Positions 1 through 9,112 of a stretch of 64,000 nt of DNA are shown piece after piece. The notes beneath the pieces were generated by a model that made no database searches, was not told where the DNA came from, and worked only from the letters and a program-made list of their open reading frames with translations. Position 1 is the stretch's first letter. Each line of letters opens with the position of its first letter. The position numbers were made by a program, and so were the translations under genes. The DNA lies in contig NZ_JAPDNR010000001.1 in NCBI RefSeq assembly GCF_025989125.1, positions 5,568,087 to 5,632,086 of the forward strand, written 5' to 3'. This DNA is from Chitinophaga nivalis. Its GTDB lineage: Bacteria; Bacteroidota; Bacteroidia; Chitinophagales; Chitinophagaceae.

Positions 1-606
1 GGACATATTATAGATGTTCCACATTCTGCCCTGGCCATTTCCTGTTTTAGATGTATTTACCAATGAAATACATGCACCAAGACTGGGTTCATTACTACTA
101 CTGCTGCTCGTAATTCTGCCATACACCACTTCATCGCCCTGTACTTCCAGTTTTGCAGTAGGGTTTTTAACCCCCATTCCAATATTTCCCAAATTGGTAA
201 TACGCATTTGTTCTCCGCCGGAGGTACCAAATACAATATTCTGCAGCATATCCGGTTTGTTGGAATAACCACTGAGGTCAATAAAGGATTTGGATCCTGC
301 ATATTTTCCGCCACCCGCGGTTAATCTTAAGAAACCATCGTCTTGTAAGTAAGAGGTACTGCTTTGGCCACGGAGTTCAATAATGGTAGAAGTCAGCAGG
401 GAAGGACGATCACTGTTACCATCCAATCCGGCGCTCAGGGAGATCCCCCCGTCAATAAACATCTTACTCTTACCATCTTCTTTGTCGCCGAGAATCAGAC
501 GCCTATCTGTCTTATTTCCATTAGCCGTGACTGACTGTAAAGTCTCTTGTGCATAGGAATGCACCATCATACAACTCAGGGCAACGGTAAACAAACATCG
601 TTTCAT
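1..606 (-). CDS. Secreted fibre-like protein, 3' end cut by window edge
   Basis: The frame is open from an ATG at 606 to the left edge, about 202 residues, with no stop inside the window. The N-terminus (MKRCLFTVALSCMMVHSYAQ) is a clear Sec signal peptide ending in the A-Q cleavage site common in Bacteroidota. The rest is rich in Gly, Ser and Asn and carries beta-repeat-like segments such as FIDGGISLSAGLDG and ITNLGNIGIGVKNPTAKLEV. This style is typical of secreted tail-fibre-like or peptidase S74-associated proteins of this phylum, where a LEV-type segment precedes the fibre. That assignment is by resemblance only, and no catalytic motif is visible in this part. A -7 box lies about 190 nt upstream. 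Confidence 0.7.
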   Translation of the reverse strand, partial: MKRCLFTVALSCMMVHSYAQETLQSVTANGNKTDRRLILGDKEDGKSKMFIDGGISLSAGLDGNSDRPSLLTSTIIELRGQSSTSYLQDDGFLRLTAGGGKYAGSKSFIDLSGYSNKPDMLQNIVFGTSGGEQMRITNLGNIGMGVKNPTAKLEVQGDEVVYGRITSSSSSNEPSLGACISLVNTSKTGNGQGRMWNIYNMS

Positions 607-798
607 AGTTTCAGGATAATTTTATCGTTTTTATAATTGTTACATTTCTCTTTGAACGCTGGCGTTTATACTTTTTTCCAGGCCTGCTGCAGTCCCGGTA
701 GTATTATCTTTATTACGGTTATCCATACTGGCAACACCAATAGCTGTTGCAGGTACCAGGGACGGGTTAACTGTTGGTTTCCAGTTCATAAGAAAGTT

Positions 799-806
799 CA
801 AAGGTA
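799..806 (-). promoter_or_regulatory. Bacteroidota -7 box (TACCTTTG) for the left-edge gene
   Basis: On the minus strand this reads TACCTTTG, an exact match to the Bacteroidota housekeeping -7 consensus TAnnTTTG. No clear -33 TTTG is visible. It would give a leader of roughly 185 nt before the ATG at 606. The 607-859 gap shows nothing else convincing. Confidence 0.4.
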
Positions 807-859
807 CGTTTTTCCCTTTATTGCCTATGATAAATTATCAATAAATATGTAACTATTTT

Positions 860-1510
860 TTATCCTAAAACGTCTTCTATCCGGAGCGTCGAATCCCGGA
901 AAATAACGGTTTGCAATCCGGACTTACCGGGTATTAATTTGATTTTAGTCCAGTCTAAATGCAGGTCATTATATAATGCCTTATCCAGGTGCTCTTCGCC
1001 TGCCATGATCTGATCTACGGCCGTAATTCCGTTAGGGTGACTGATCATAGCGGGCCTGGGATCCGGTGTATAGGCAGACATAATAAAGGGCTGGCGATAG
1101 TCATCCGGAAAAATCAGGTGCCAGGATAATAACTGATTCATCGTATTGGTACGCTTACCTATATGCGTTTTATAAGGGACCTTTTTAGCAGTGAACAGTT
1201 GTTCCTCCCGGGCAAGATCTGCCAGCTCCGATTCTACCGACCACTCGCACCAGCCATGTTGTACCTCCTGCCATTTATCCATCCGCGCTGCTATTGCTTT
1301 ATAGCCAAACCACCGCATGTACAGGCGGACATAAAAAGGCAAGCCCGGGTTTTCATAGATCTCTACAAATACATTATCTGCCAGCCAGATCATCGCATTA
1401 TAGGCTTTATCCTGCCGTGTTCCATATTCCACGTTAAATCCGGCGGCGGTCAATTTTTCTACGGCTGTATGCAAATGCCGTACTTTAAACAACACATGAC
1501 TCAGTCTCAT
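860..1510 (-). CDS. VOC / glyoxalase-like domain protein
   Basis: This 216-residue soluble protein begins MRLSHVLFKVRHLHTAVEKL, the usual first beta strand and helix of a vicinal-oxygen-chelate (glyoxalase/bleomycin-resistance) fold. It continues with the expected GFNVEYGTRQD and FVEIYE segments. Length and layout fit the Glyoxalase-like (Glyoxalase_3) group, which often has a long C-terminal extension. Metal ligands cannot be assigned with confidence by eye, so substrate and reaction are unknown. It is transcribed alone: a terminator precedes it and a -7 box sits just upstream of its start. Confidence 0.6.
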   Translation of the reverse strand: MRLSHVLFKVRHLHTAVEKLTAAGFNVEYGTRQDKAYNAMIWLADNVFVEIYENPGLPFYVRLYMRWFGYKAIAARMDKWQEVQHGWCEWSVESELADLAREEQLFTAKKVPYKTHIGKRTNTMNQLLSWHLIFPDDYRQPFIMSAYTPDPRPAMISHPNGITAVDQIMAGEEHLDKALYNDLHLDWTKIKLIPGKSGLQTVIFRDSTLRIEDVLG

Positions 1511-1533
1511 GATGGATACTTTTTAGTGAGTAC

Positions 1534-1541
1534 CAAAAGTA
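1534..1541 (-). promoter_or_regulatory. -7 box (TACTTTTG) for the VOC gene
   Basis: The minus strand reads TACTTTTG, matching TAnnTTTG, 23 nt before the ATG at 1510. That implies a short leader of about 15 nt. No clear -33 element is seen. Confidence 0.45.
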
Positions 1542-1606
1542 ATCCATCGTGCCCCTCCCCGCCTGACGTGATACGGAATAAAACTAACGCAGGACGGAAT
1601 AAAACG

Positions 1607-1634
1607 ACAAAGGGAACCGCGTGGCTCCCTTTGT
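1607..1634 (-). terminator. Hairpin terminator after the DUF2059 gene
   Basis: A 9-bp perfect stem (ACAAAGGGA / TCCCTTTGT) extends through GCC/GGT pairing to about 12 bp around a 4-nt loop. On the minus strand it is followed by CGTTTTATT. It lies 24 nt past the DUF2059 stop and before the VOC promoter, so it should end the DUF2059 transcript. Confidence 0.7.
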
Positions 1635-1657
1635 TGTTTGTATAAAAAGTTATGGTA

Positions 1658-2110
1658 TTAATTTTCTGCTTTTTTATATCCTTTCTCTTCCAGCTCTTTT
1701 AGAATTTTTTGCGCAAGCTGTTGCCCCCAGACCTTCCCCACTTCCATCGATTCCTGCATCAACAAAGGTGTTACCTGAATCGCCTTTTGTCCGACCGGTG
1801 TTTTATAAAACCGGATCAGTTCATCGATATCCTCAGTCGTATAGTATTTCGCATAAATCGGGATACTCAGGTTGATCAACTCATCTGCATTGATATTGCT
1901 GGTGGCTTTTTCCCAAAACTCTGCCGGCACTGCGGTAAACTGGCCCTTAAAACTGGCGATCAGGTGCTGCGACAACTGTACCCCCAGCTTACCTGCGCCT
2001 GTCAGTTCCAGGAATGTTTTTATTTTACGGTCTTTATCGGTCGTCTGGGAAAAGGCACCGTATCCCCAACCTAACAATACCAGTATTATGAGCAGCTTTT
2101 TCATGTTCAT
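1658..2110 (-). CDS. DUF2059 domain exported protein
   Basis: The protein has 150 residues. The N-terminus (MNMKKLLIILVLLGWGYGAFSQ) is a Sec signal peptide, so the mature protein should be periplasmic. The C-terminal two-thirds match the DUF2059 pattern: an all-helical region containing YYTTEDIDELIRFYKTPVGQ and KAIQVTPLLMQES. DUF2059 proteins are small periplasmic helical proteins of unknown biochemical role. The start could equally be the second Met, at 2104 (MKKLL). It stands alone, with a terminator immediately downstream. Confidence 0.75.
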   Translation of the reverse strand: MNMKKLLIILVLLGWGYGAFSQTTDKDRKIKTFLELTGAGKLGVQLSQHLIASFKGQFTAVPAEFWEKATSNINADELINLSIPIYAKYYTTEDIDELIRFYKTPVGQKAIQVTPLLMQESMEVGKVWGQQLAQKILKELEEKGYKKAEN

Positions 2111-2171
2111 TATCAGTTTATGATGCCTGCAAGATAATCACTTCCTGCTATACCATCGCGCGTTTCCCTCG

Positions 2172-3206
2172 TTATGGCAGTATGCCGAAGCTAAATAATG
2201 TTTCTCCTTTATTGACTGGTGGTGTAGCCAGCATGTAAATAATCACGCCATCCACCGGCGCTGTAATATCCCGGAGATGCTTACCTGTCAGGTCTGTGAT
2301 TGCTGCCAGCTTCATTCCTTTCCTCACCAGATCGCCGCTTTTTTTGTCTGTTTTTATGATACCGCTGTCTTCACTTTTAATACTCGCCCGGCCGGTGATG
2401 GTCATCGGCTGGTTAGCTGCGACCACTTCCCCCGGTAACAGTTTCAGGTAACGCATCATGTTCAGCAACCGCTGCTGAATGACCTCCGCTACTGCTTTAT
2501 CGGGGATGCCCAGTTTGCCGTGCTCAATGGTGATGGATGGAATTCCCTGCATCGCCGCTTCGCGGCCGGCATACAAGGTTGCCTCTCCTGCTTTTGGCGG
2601 CAGGTCGGCCGCTATCAGCCAATCATAACCAGAAACAACGGCCAGTTGCTGCGACAAATCCGCAGCAGGACCATTCCGGTAATAACCCACATACGGGTGG
2701 AGATCTTCACTCGCATCTCCACCATGGACATCTATCAGATAATTACAATACCGGAAGTAATCATGTGCAATAAACCAGGCGATCTTATCTGTGATCGTAC
2801 CGGTTTTATGGCCGGGAAATGACCGGTTCAGGTTCTTACCATCGATCGGATTATAATACACGCTCCTGCCCAGGAATGCCGGTACATTGGCCAGATGCAG
2901 GATCACCACTGTACCTGTCAGCAGTGCCGGATCAATATAGCCGGGAAGTGCCTGCAATGCCAGTATGGGTGGATACTCATACCCATGAACGCCCGCCATC
3001 AATCCGATTACCGGACCTGTTTTTTTACCATGGATCACGGTGAACGGCAGTTGCACACTGTCTCCTCCTGCAGGGACAGTTATAAAAAAAGAAGTCTTTG
3101 TACCCGGCATAACCCGTTGCCCGTTAAAATCAAAAGGTATTACCTGTGCCGATCCGGTGAAGACCAGTCCTATGAGCACCATCAGATAGCAACAAAATTT
3201 TTTCAT
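2172..3206 (-). CDS. Succinylglutamate desuccinylase/aspartoacylase-like exported protein
   Basis: I place the start at the ATG at 3206 (MKKFCCYLMVLIGLVFTGSAQ), which gives a proper signal peptide and 344 residues. The longer frame up to 3317 would run into the permease upstream. The body resembles the AstE/AspA branch of the M14 metallopeptidase superfamily. GVHGYEYPP supplies the first zinc His and Glu (H-x-x-E), NLNRSFPG is the substrate-binding Asn-Arg segment, and LIDVHGG carries the third zinc His. The C-terminus is a small beta domain, as in the family. The enzyme would hydrolyse an N-acyl amide in the periplasm; the substrate is unknown. It is the last gene of the receptor/ABC operon, 10 nt after the permease stop, which suggests it trims an imported or surface ligand (inference). 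Confidence 0.7.
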   Translation of the reverse strand: MKKFCCYLMVLIGLVFTGSAQVIPFDFNGQRVMPGTKTSFFITVPAGGDSVQLPFTVIHGKKTGPVIGLMAGVHGYEYPPILALQALPGYIDPALLTGTVVILHLANVPAFLGRSVYYNPIDGKNLNRSFPGHKTGTITDKIAWFIAHDYFRYCNYLIDVHGGDASEDLHPYVGYYRNGPAADLSQQLAVVSGYDWLIAADLPPKAGEATLYAGREAAMQGIPSITIEHGKLGIPDKAVAEVIQQRLLNMMRYLKLLPGEVVAANQPMTITGRASIKSEDSGIIKTDKKSGDLVRKGMKLAAITDLTGKHLRDITAPVDGVIIYMLATPPVNKGETLFSFGILP

Positions 3207-3216
3207 CCTGCAAGGT

Positions 3217-4563
3217 TTAAAAATGATAGGTCCGATGACGATAATTGTATAAGGCGCCACCGGCAAACAATACGATGAAAATACCGGCAGACAACAGTTG
3301 TAGCCCTCCTTTATCATCAGCCGTCTCTTTAAACTGTGCCACCTTAAACCGGTTCCAGTCTACCTGCTGCGATGAAACGCCCGTAAACAGTAACGGATAA
3401 AAGTACAGCCGTACTTCTTCGTGATAGGCTGCTACCGCTTTCAGGAAACGCAGGTGCTGCTGTAAATCAGTGCCGGCGGTTTCATTGAGCCGCAAGGAGG
3501 TTTGAATACCGGGTAACAGCAACGTGGCTATATCCGTGAATTGCTGCCGCTGCTGCAGCTTCGCCGACATACCTGCCACTCCCTGTGCGGCTTCATCATC
3601 TCCCATCTGCTGCATTGCATAATACCAGTACCAGCTGAACGTCTGCCCTTCCGGAAAAGGATATTTTTTAAACTGCGGGTAGTGCGCATAAAACTTATCC
3701 ATGGTACTTTTTTTATCGAGATCCCATTTTTCGTGGTATCCTTCCCGTTGTTTCACGACGGTTTCCAATGCCTCCGGCACCGGGTACTTCCAGGTAACCC
3801 ATACATTCAATATTGCCGGCGCCACCATCTGCAATACCACCCAACAGGCAATCAATGCCGCGGCATTGAAATCTGACGATTTCCCCATAGAGATGATCCA
3901 GGTTGCTAAGGCAAACCAGCTTAACAGATAAAGCCCCACCATCCCCGACACCCGCCATAAACGTATATCCGGCGGCAGTTGCAGATACACTACTGCCACT
4001 ATCATTAACAATGCCGCTACGGCAAATATGGTGGTTATACTCACCAGCAAACGGCGGCCTATTACCTGCCAGGGATGAATAGCCTGCGCCCCGATCAGTC
4101 GCCAGGTACCTGATTCCTGTTCTGCAGATAACAGGTTATAGGTAAATGCAATGATCACCAGCGGAAACAGGAAAATAAAAACAAATGCGAGGTCAATATT
4201 ACCCAGCAATAACGTAACCGGATTATGCAGATCCGTATCATATAACTGCCCCTGTAACCCCAGCATACTCACTGACAGCTGATAAGGATATATATCCCGT
4301 TGTCCGTTTGAAAAGGCCGCCCAGGGATCCGGCTGGTGTATCATGGTAAACTTATTATGGTACATCAGTGTTCCCAGCTCTTTTCCAAAGTATTGCCGGT
4401 TACGTGCCGTGTTTTCCGGCTGCAGCCGGATCGCTTTTTCTATTACCGTCTGTTGCTGTGCAATAAATGTTTTACCCAGATATAAGGCAAAAAGTCCGCT
4501 GAACAACAGGATCAACACGCCATATACCGTTGACCGGTTGCTGAAAAATATTTTGAACTCCAT
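3217..4563 (-). CDS. ABC transporter permease, DUF3526 family (second copy)
   Basis: This 448-residue integral membrane protein has an N-terminal membrane helix (VYGVLILLFSGLFALYLG), then a long extracytoplasmic loop. A central group of helices includes FVFIFLFPLVIIAFTYNLLS, followed by the ABC-2 coupling-type segment SAEQESGTWRLI. A second soluble segment and a last helix near the C-terminus follow. This is the DUF3526/ABC-2 permease layout. It follows its paralogue with a 19-nt gap and probably forms the membrane half of a transporter with it and the ATPase at 8334. Substrate unknown; neighbours suggest a metal or siderophore. Confidence 0.75.
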   Translation of the reverse strand: MEFKIFFSNRSTVYGVLILLFSGLFALYLGKTFIAQQQTVIEKAIRLQPENTARNRQYFGKELGTLMYHNKFTMIHQPDPWAAFSNGQRDIYPYQLSVSMLGLQGQLYDTDLHNPVTLLLGNIDLAFVFIFLFPLVIIAFTYNLLSAEQESGTWRLIGAQAIHPWQVIGRRLLVSITTIFAVAALLMIVAVVYLQLPPDIRLWRVSGMVGLYLLSWFALATWIISMGKSSDFNAAALIACWVVLQMVAPAILNVWVTWKYPVPEALETVVKQREGYHEKWDLDKKSTMDKFYAHYPQFKKYPFPEGQTFSWYWYYAMQQMGDDEAAQGVAGMSAKLQQRQQFTDIATLLLPGIQTSLRLNETAGTDLQQHLRFLKAVAAYHEEVRLYFYPLLFTGVSSQQVDWNRFKVAQFKETADDKGGLQLLSAGIFIVLFAGGALYNYRHRTYHF

Positions 4564-4582
4564 ACAAAAGACCTGTGTTTGA

Positions 4583-6025
4583 TTATAAAGATTTAGCCCA
4601 TTTTGAAGCGCCCAGAAAACAGCCGATGATCAATGCCAGCCAGCACAACAATGCTCCGATAGTGGCAGCCTGTGTACGCACCACTGCCGCTACCGGTTTA
4701 AAATGATATTGAAAATCAGGCATAGATGCCCAGTGGGTATGACTGATAGTGGCGGGTTTATCGGTATCGCCCGGAGTAGCATTGCTGATGTACTTCATCT
4801 GTAGTTTATTCATTTGTTGGGCAAGCTGGTAACGATATGCTTCCGCCTGATCCTGAAAGTCAGCGTAGGTATCAAAATCTGCTGCCGTCAGTGCCATAGA
4901 TAAATACCGGATAGCCAGATATGGGTTCAGATAACCGGCAGCGATCGTAAAACTGTTTTGTTTTTGATAGCTGTCTGTCAACTTTTGCTGATGCCGGTTA
5001 TAGATAGCGGCAGAAATTCTTTCACCTTCTGCCATCACATAGCCACCATAATTGAAAGGCAGTTGTTTAACATCTGTTACTTTATATTGCTGCAGCAGGG
5101 AATCTTTGAGCTTTGCATAGTGCGGATCATCCGGGTTGTGGCTATCACCCTGCCGGTGCAATTCCTTTTCCACGTTGGCGGCGAATTCAATTCTGGCAGG
5201 GGCAGGATGTAATTGTACACCAATTGCCTGCGTCAACCGGGGCAGGATCATCATCCCACACACCCACCCTGCCAGTAATATCGTCAGCGCTACTTTGGAC
5301 GTGCTGCAACAGGCAGACACCCACACCGCTACGCCGGCACAGATACTGAAATACATCGTATATCCTGCCAGCAGCAAGCCAAAACGCTGTATCGCATCGG
5401 CTGATAAATGCCCGTTACTCAATACTGCCCAGCCTAACATTGTCAGCAACATCACCGGGAGAAACAATGTAAAAACGACCCCGATAATACCTAATGTTTT
5501 GCCCGCCAGCAGCTGCTCCCAGCTGATTCCCTGGCATAACAAAATTTTGAGTGTACCGGATTCCCGCTCTGCGGATATGGCATTATAGCCCAGGAAAAAG
5601 ATCAGTAACGGTACCAGTAACTGTAATACCATCGCTACACTCATCTCTCCGAAACGCAACATACCACCGGAAAATCCGGCTTCACTAAAATTGGCCGTAT
5701 TCTGTTTATGCGCTTCCAGAAAGATGGATACACCCGCAAAACTTTCTATTCCGAAATCAAAAAAACTAAGTTCATGCTGATCGCGGAATACCAGGTATCC
5801 GTAGTGTGCCATCCGATGGGGATGTTTATCTGGCTTGGCCAGCCACTGCGCTCTAACAATAGCTTTATATTTCAACCGCTGGCGTTGCTGTGACTGATAA
5901 TGTTCCCAGCCAGTATAGGTAGCCAGGCATAAAGCCAGGCCCAGAAAAAGTGTCAACGCCATTGTTGCCCTATTGCTGAAAATGGTTTTCCAGGTGCGGC
6001 CTGCAATTAATATAACAGTATTCAT
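4583..6025 (-). CDS. ABC transporter permease, DUF3526 family (first copy)
   Basis: The protein has 480 residues and the same architecture as its downstream neighbour: an N-terminal helix (ATMALTLFLGLALCLATYTG), a large outer loop, a helix cluster (MVLQLLVPLLIFFLGYNAIS), the SAERESGTLKILLCQG segment typical of ABC-2 permeases, and a final helix before the C-terminus. The two permeases are clearly paralogous and likely form a heterodimer. The start lies 6 nt after the receptor stop, so the genes should be translated from one mRNA. Confidence 0.75.
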   Translation of the reverse strand: MNTVILIAGRTWKTIFSNRATMALTLFLGLALCLATYTGWEHYQSQQRQRLKYKAIVRAQWLAKPDKHPHRMAHYGYLVFRDQHELSFFDFGIESFAGVSIFLEAHKQNTANFSEAGFSGGMLRFGEMSVAMVLQLLVPLLIFFLGYNAISAERESGTLKILLCQGISWEQLLAGKTLGIIGVVFTLFLPVMLLTMLGWAVLSNGHLSADAIQRFGLLLAGYTMYFSICAGVAVWVSACCSTSKVALTILLAGWVCGMMILPRLTQAIGVQLHPAPARIEFAANVEKELHRQGDSHNPDDPHYAKLKDSLLQQYKVTDVKQLPFNYGGYVMAEGERISAAIYNRHQQKLTDSYQKQNSFTIAAGYLNPYLAIRYLSMALTAADFDTYADFQDQAEAYRYQLAQQMNKLQMKYISNATPGDTDKPATISHTHWASMPDFQYHFKPVAAVVRTQAATIGALLCWLALIIGCFLGASKWAKSL

Positions 6026-6031
6026 CGCTTA

Positions 6032-8323
6032 TCAGAATCTATAGGTTACGTTAAACATAATATTCCGGGGTGTACCTGGAAATAACCGCAGGTAATGCTG
6101 TGCGCCGATCCAATAGGTTTTATTGGTGATATTATTGATATTAACCGCCAGCTGTACTTTACTGTTGGGGGGTGTATAATATACTGCCGCATCTAACAAC
6201 GTATAGGCGGGCACGGTAAAATCGCGTACGTATGCCGGTAGTTTATCGCCGCTATACTGCACGCCTGCGCCAAAGCCCAGTCCTTTCCACCATTTGCCGC
6301 GGTGCAGGTCGTAGCGGGTCCATATATGCCCACTGTGGCGGGGCGTATTCTGTACTCTTTTTCCTACCAGGTCCGGGTTATTATCTGCTTTGATGACCGC
6401 ATCTATAAAGCTATAGCCGGCATTGAACTGCCACCCTGCTGTGATCAGCCCTGCCGCTTCTACTTCCACTCCCCGGCTTTGCTGCGCCCCCCGTTCTATC
6501 AGGCGGTTAGCGTCCAGCGGATCATTGGCATTCATCAGCAGGTTTTTCTGGTTGATTTCAAAAACAGCCAGATTTACCTGCAGCTGCTGATCGAGCCAGG
6601 TGGATTTCATCCCTACTTCTTTCAGGTCACTTTCAAGTGGCTTGAAACGGGTGCCGGCGGGTGGTGGTACAATCACCAAAGTGGACGTATTGCCCTGTGG
6701 CTGATACCCCTGCAAATATGTACCATACACATTGATGTGGGTGCCTGCTGCATAGGTAAGTCCGATACGAGGCAGTAGTTTTTGTCCGGATACGGTATAC
6801 TGAGCTGGCAGTTGATAGTTGCCCTCATCGGCATACCATTCCTGTCTTAAGCCCAGGGTTACCGTCAGGGGACCATATTTTACCTGATCCTGGATATAGG
6901 CACCATTTACCAGGTAACTGGCTGGTGGAATTTCCTGTTTTGTAAAAACATAGTCGTTCACGTTATGCAGTACATATACCGGACTAGCCAGGTTAAAGTG
7001 ATCCACATTGGGCACAGGTATATTTACGCCATTTATATTTTTAAAGAGATAAGCATCTTTTTTTGCCGGATCATATTTAGCCGTGATGGTACCATCTTTC
7101 AGCCGGTAGCCCTGTGCCATATTTTCTCCACCGCCCCGGTATTTTTGAGTATGGATACGATCGTATCCTATCACCAGGTGATGTTGCAGTATACCCGTAG
7201 CCGTTTGTATGCTCACATAGGCACTCAGGTTATCCGTATTCCACCGTTGCTGACGTTGTACCGCACGCATGCCCGCGAGTGCAGGCACCGGCCGGTTATT
7301 TTCATCTACCCCAAATGCATTGGTGGTACGGTGTTCCAGCAGGTCTTCATTCCATGTTTGTTTCATGTAGGCCACGTTGAAGACAATACCCTTTGTTAAT
7401 GTATGAGAAAAGTTGGCCATCAGCATAAGATCACGGGTATTGAAATAATCGTTGCTTCCGCCCATATTGAAACGCGGCGGGGTACTATGCAGGTCTGTTT
7501 TGCCGGCGATGGCGCCAAAGATAGCCTGCCCTCTGTCCAGGCGGGTTTTGGTATCATTAAAGACCATCTCCACATTTAAACTGGTACGCTCATTCGGAAC
7601 ATAGGAAAAGGATGGAGCGATCAGCCAGGCTTTTCTGTATTGCAGGTCGCGGAAACTTTTACTATCATCAAAACCGATATTCAACCGGTATAGTAAGGTT
7701 TTCTCTTTATTCAGCGGACCGGTAAAGTCCAGACCACCTCTGATGGTACTGAAACTGCCAACGGAAATATTTACCTGTTTCCGGTCTTCGGTCAGCGGCT
7801 TTTTGGTAACCAGGTTAATGCTACCACCCGGATCCACACTGGAAAAGGTGGCACTGGCAGGTCCTTTGATCACTTCAATCCGTTCCAGGTTGCTGGTCAG
7901 GGGCTGGTTAAAGAAATATTGCCGGGTACGCATCCCATTAATAATGACGCCTTCTTCATTCTGGCTCATACCGCGGATGGTGAACTGGTTATAAAAACTG
8001 GCGGGTACCACTCCGGTTACATTTTTCACAGCATCTGCCAGTGTGAATGCCTGCCGGTCTGCAATCAGTTCTTTAGAAACAGTGGCAATGGCCTGGGGAA
8101 TATCTTTGTTTAAAGTAGCTGTTTTAGTAGCGGAAAAAGAATAGTCACTGAAATATTTACGGGTACGCGTACCACGCACCTCTACCGTTTGCAGGGCTTC
8201 ACCGGTAGCAGGTATAAAACCGGTATCTTTTTTATGTTGCGCGATGGCTGGCCTGTGCAATAATAAACCGGCACTGCATAAGCCGATCAGCTGCAGCAGG
8301 CGGGAAGATGAAAATACAATCAC
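6032..8323 (-). CDS. TonB-dependent siderophore-type outer membrane receptor
   Basis: I choose the GTG at 8323. It gives a signal peptide of about 29 residues ending HRPAIAQ, a 10-nt gap to the ATPase stop and a length of 763. The longer frame from 8374 overlaps the ATPase by 41 nt and has no plausible signal start. There is a short TonB-box-like stretch (LQTVEVRGTRTR). The plug domain carries KDIPQAIATVSKELI, QFTIRGMSQNEEG and IEVIKGPASATFSSVDPGG, as in FhuE/FpvA-type siderophore receptors. The beta barrel ends NIMFNVTYRF with the terminal Phe. It lacks a carboxypeptidase-regulatory N-domain, unlike the other receptors here. It probably takes up a metal chelate for the neighbouring ABC proteins (inference). 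Confidence 0.85.
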   Translation of the reverse strand: MIVFSSSRLLQLIGLCSAGLLLHRPAIAQHKKDTGFIPATGEALQTVEVRGTRTRKYFSDYSFSATKTATLNKDIPQAIATVSKELIADRQAFTLADAVKNVTGVVPASFYNQFTIRGMSQNEEGVIINGMRTRQYFFNQPLTSNLERIEVIKGPASATFSSVDPGGSINLVTKKPLTEDRKQVNISVGSFSTIRGGLDFTGPLNKEKTLLYRLNIGFDDSKSFRDLQYRKAWLIAPSFSYVPNERTSLNVEMVFNDTKTRLDRGQAIFGAIAGKTDLHSTPPRFNMGGSNDYFNTRDLMLMANFSHTLTKGIVFNVAYMKQTWNEDLLEHRTTNAFGVDENNRPVPALAGMRAVQRQQRWNTDNLSAYVSIQTATGILQHHLVIGYDRIHTQKYRGGGENMAQGYRLKDGTITAKYDPAKKDAYLFKNINGVNIPVPNVDHFNLASPVYVLHNVNDYVFTKQEIPPASYLVNGAYIQDQVKYGPLTVTLGLRQEWYADEGNYQLPAQYTVSGQKLLPRIGLTYAAGTHINVYGTYLQGYQPQGNTSTLVIVPPPAGTRFKPLESDLKEVGMKSTWLDQQLQVNLAVFEINQKNLLMNANDPLDANRLIERGAQQSRGVEVEAAGLITAGWQFNAGYSFIDAVIKADNNPDLVGKRVQNTPRHSGHIWTRYDLHRGKWWKGLGFGAGVQYSGDKLPAYVRDFTVPAYTLLDAAVYYTPPNSKVQLAVNINNITNKTYWIGAQHYLRLFPGTPRNIMFNVTYRF

Positions 8324-8333
8324 GATGTCAGTT

Positions 8334-9029
8334 TTAAATAGTTTGCAGATACAGTTGCTGCAGATCATTGGCATTGATATCTCCTGCCTGCATGGTATGA
8401 ACGAGTTGGCCTTGTTTCATGATACCGATATGCGTACCAATATTCACCGCATTGAAGATATCATGAGTTGCCATCAGAATAGCTTTGCCTTGTTGCCCCA
8501 GTTCCTTCACCAGTCCGGTGAATTCATCTGTAGCGCGGGGATCCAGCCCGCTGGTAGGTTCATCCATCAGGATAACGGCCGCATTCTTTGCGAGGGCAAT
8601 GGCAATTCCTACTTTCTGCCGCATGCCTTTACTAAAGCCCTTTAAGGGCTGCCGGTGTTTATCCGGATGCAGGCCGCACTGCGCCAGCAATTCCGACAAC
8701 CGGATGGTATCATAGCGAAACCCCGCCAGCCTGCTGAAATAATCCAGGTTATCGATGGCGGTTAAATGTCCGTACAGCATGACTACTTCCGGAATATAGG
8801 CCACGTGTTTACGGGTAGCAGCTGCACCTGGCACTACTTCCTGCCCGTTGATCAGTGCTTTGCCCGAAGTAGGTGCCATAAAACCCAGAAACAGGTTGAT
8901 GGTAGTGGTTTTCCCTGCGCCGTTCTGCCCAAGGAGACAGCATATTTCGCCGGCATTTACCTGCAGGTTCAGTTCTTTGAGGGCATAGGAAGACTGGTAT
9001 TGTTTCGATAACGATATCGCTTGCAGCAT
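8334..9029 (-). CDS. ABC transporter ATP-binding protein
   Basis: This 231-residue single nucleotide-binding domain has a Walker A (GQNGAGKTT, near residues 34-42), a signature variant FSKGMRQKVGIAIAL, a Walker B with catalytic Glu (AVILMDEPTSGLDP), and an H-loop (MATHDIF). The class matches drug/NosF/Gld-type ATPases that pair with ABC-2 permeases. It is encoded just upstream of the receptor and the two DUF3526 permeases, so it is very likely their motor subunit. Confidence 0.88.
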   Translation of the reverse strand: MLQAISLSKQYQSSYALKELNLQVNAGEICCLLGQNGAGKTTTINLFLGFMAPTSGKALINGQEVVPGAAATRKHVAYIPEVVMLYGHLTAIDNLDYFSRLAGFRYDTIRLSELLAQCGLHPDKHRQPLKGFSKGMRQKVGIAIALAKNAAVILMDEPTSGLDPRATDEFTGLVKELGQQGKAILMATHDIFNAVNIGTHIGIMKQGQLVHTMQAGDINANDLQQLYLQTI

Positions 9030-9112
9030 GATAATAAATTATAGGACAGGGGACTCCTCTCCTGGTTGACAACAGTAAATAACAGGTAGTATCTTCCGCT
9101 GACACGGAAGTC

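Noticed and set aside
637..852. 71-codon plus-strand frame upstream of the left-edge gene
   Set aside because: Cys/Phe-rich composition typical of a chance frame; it lies over the probable promoter of the minus-strand gene.
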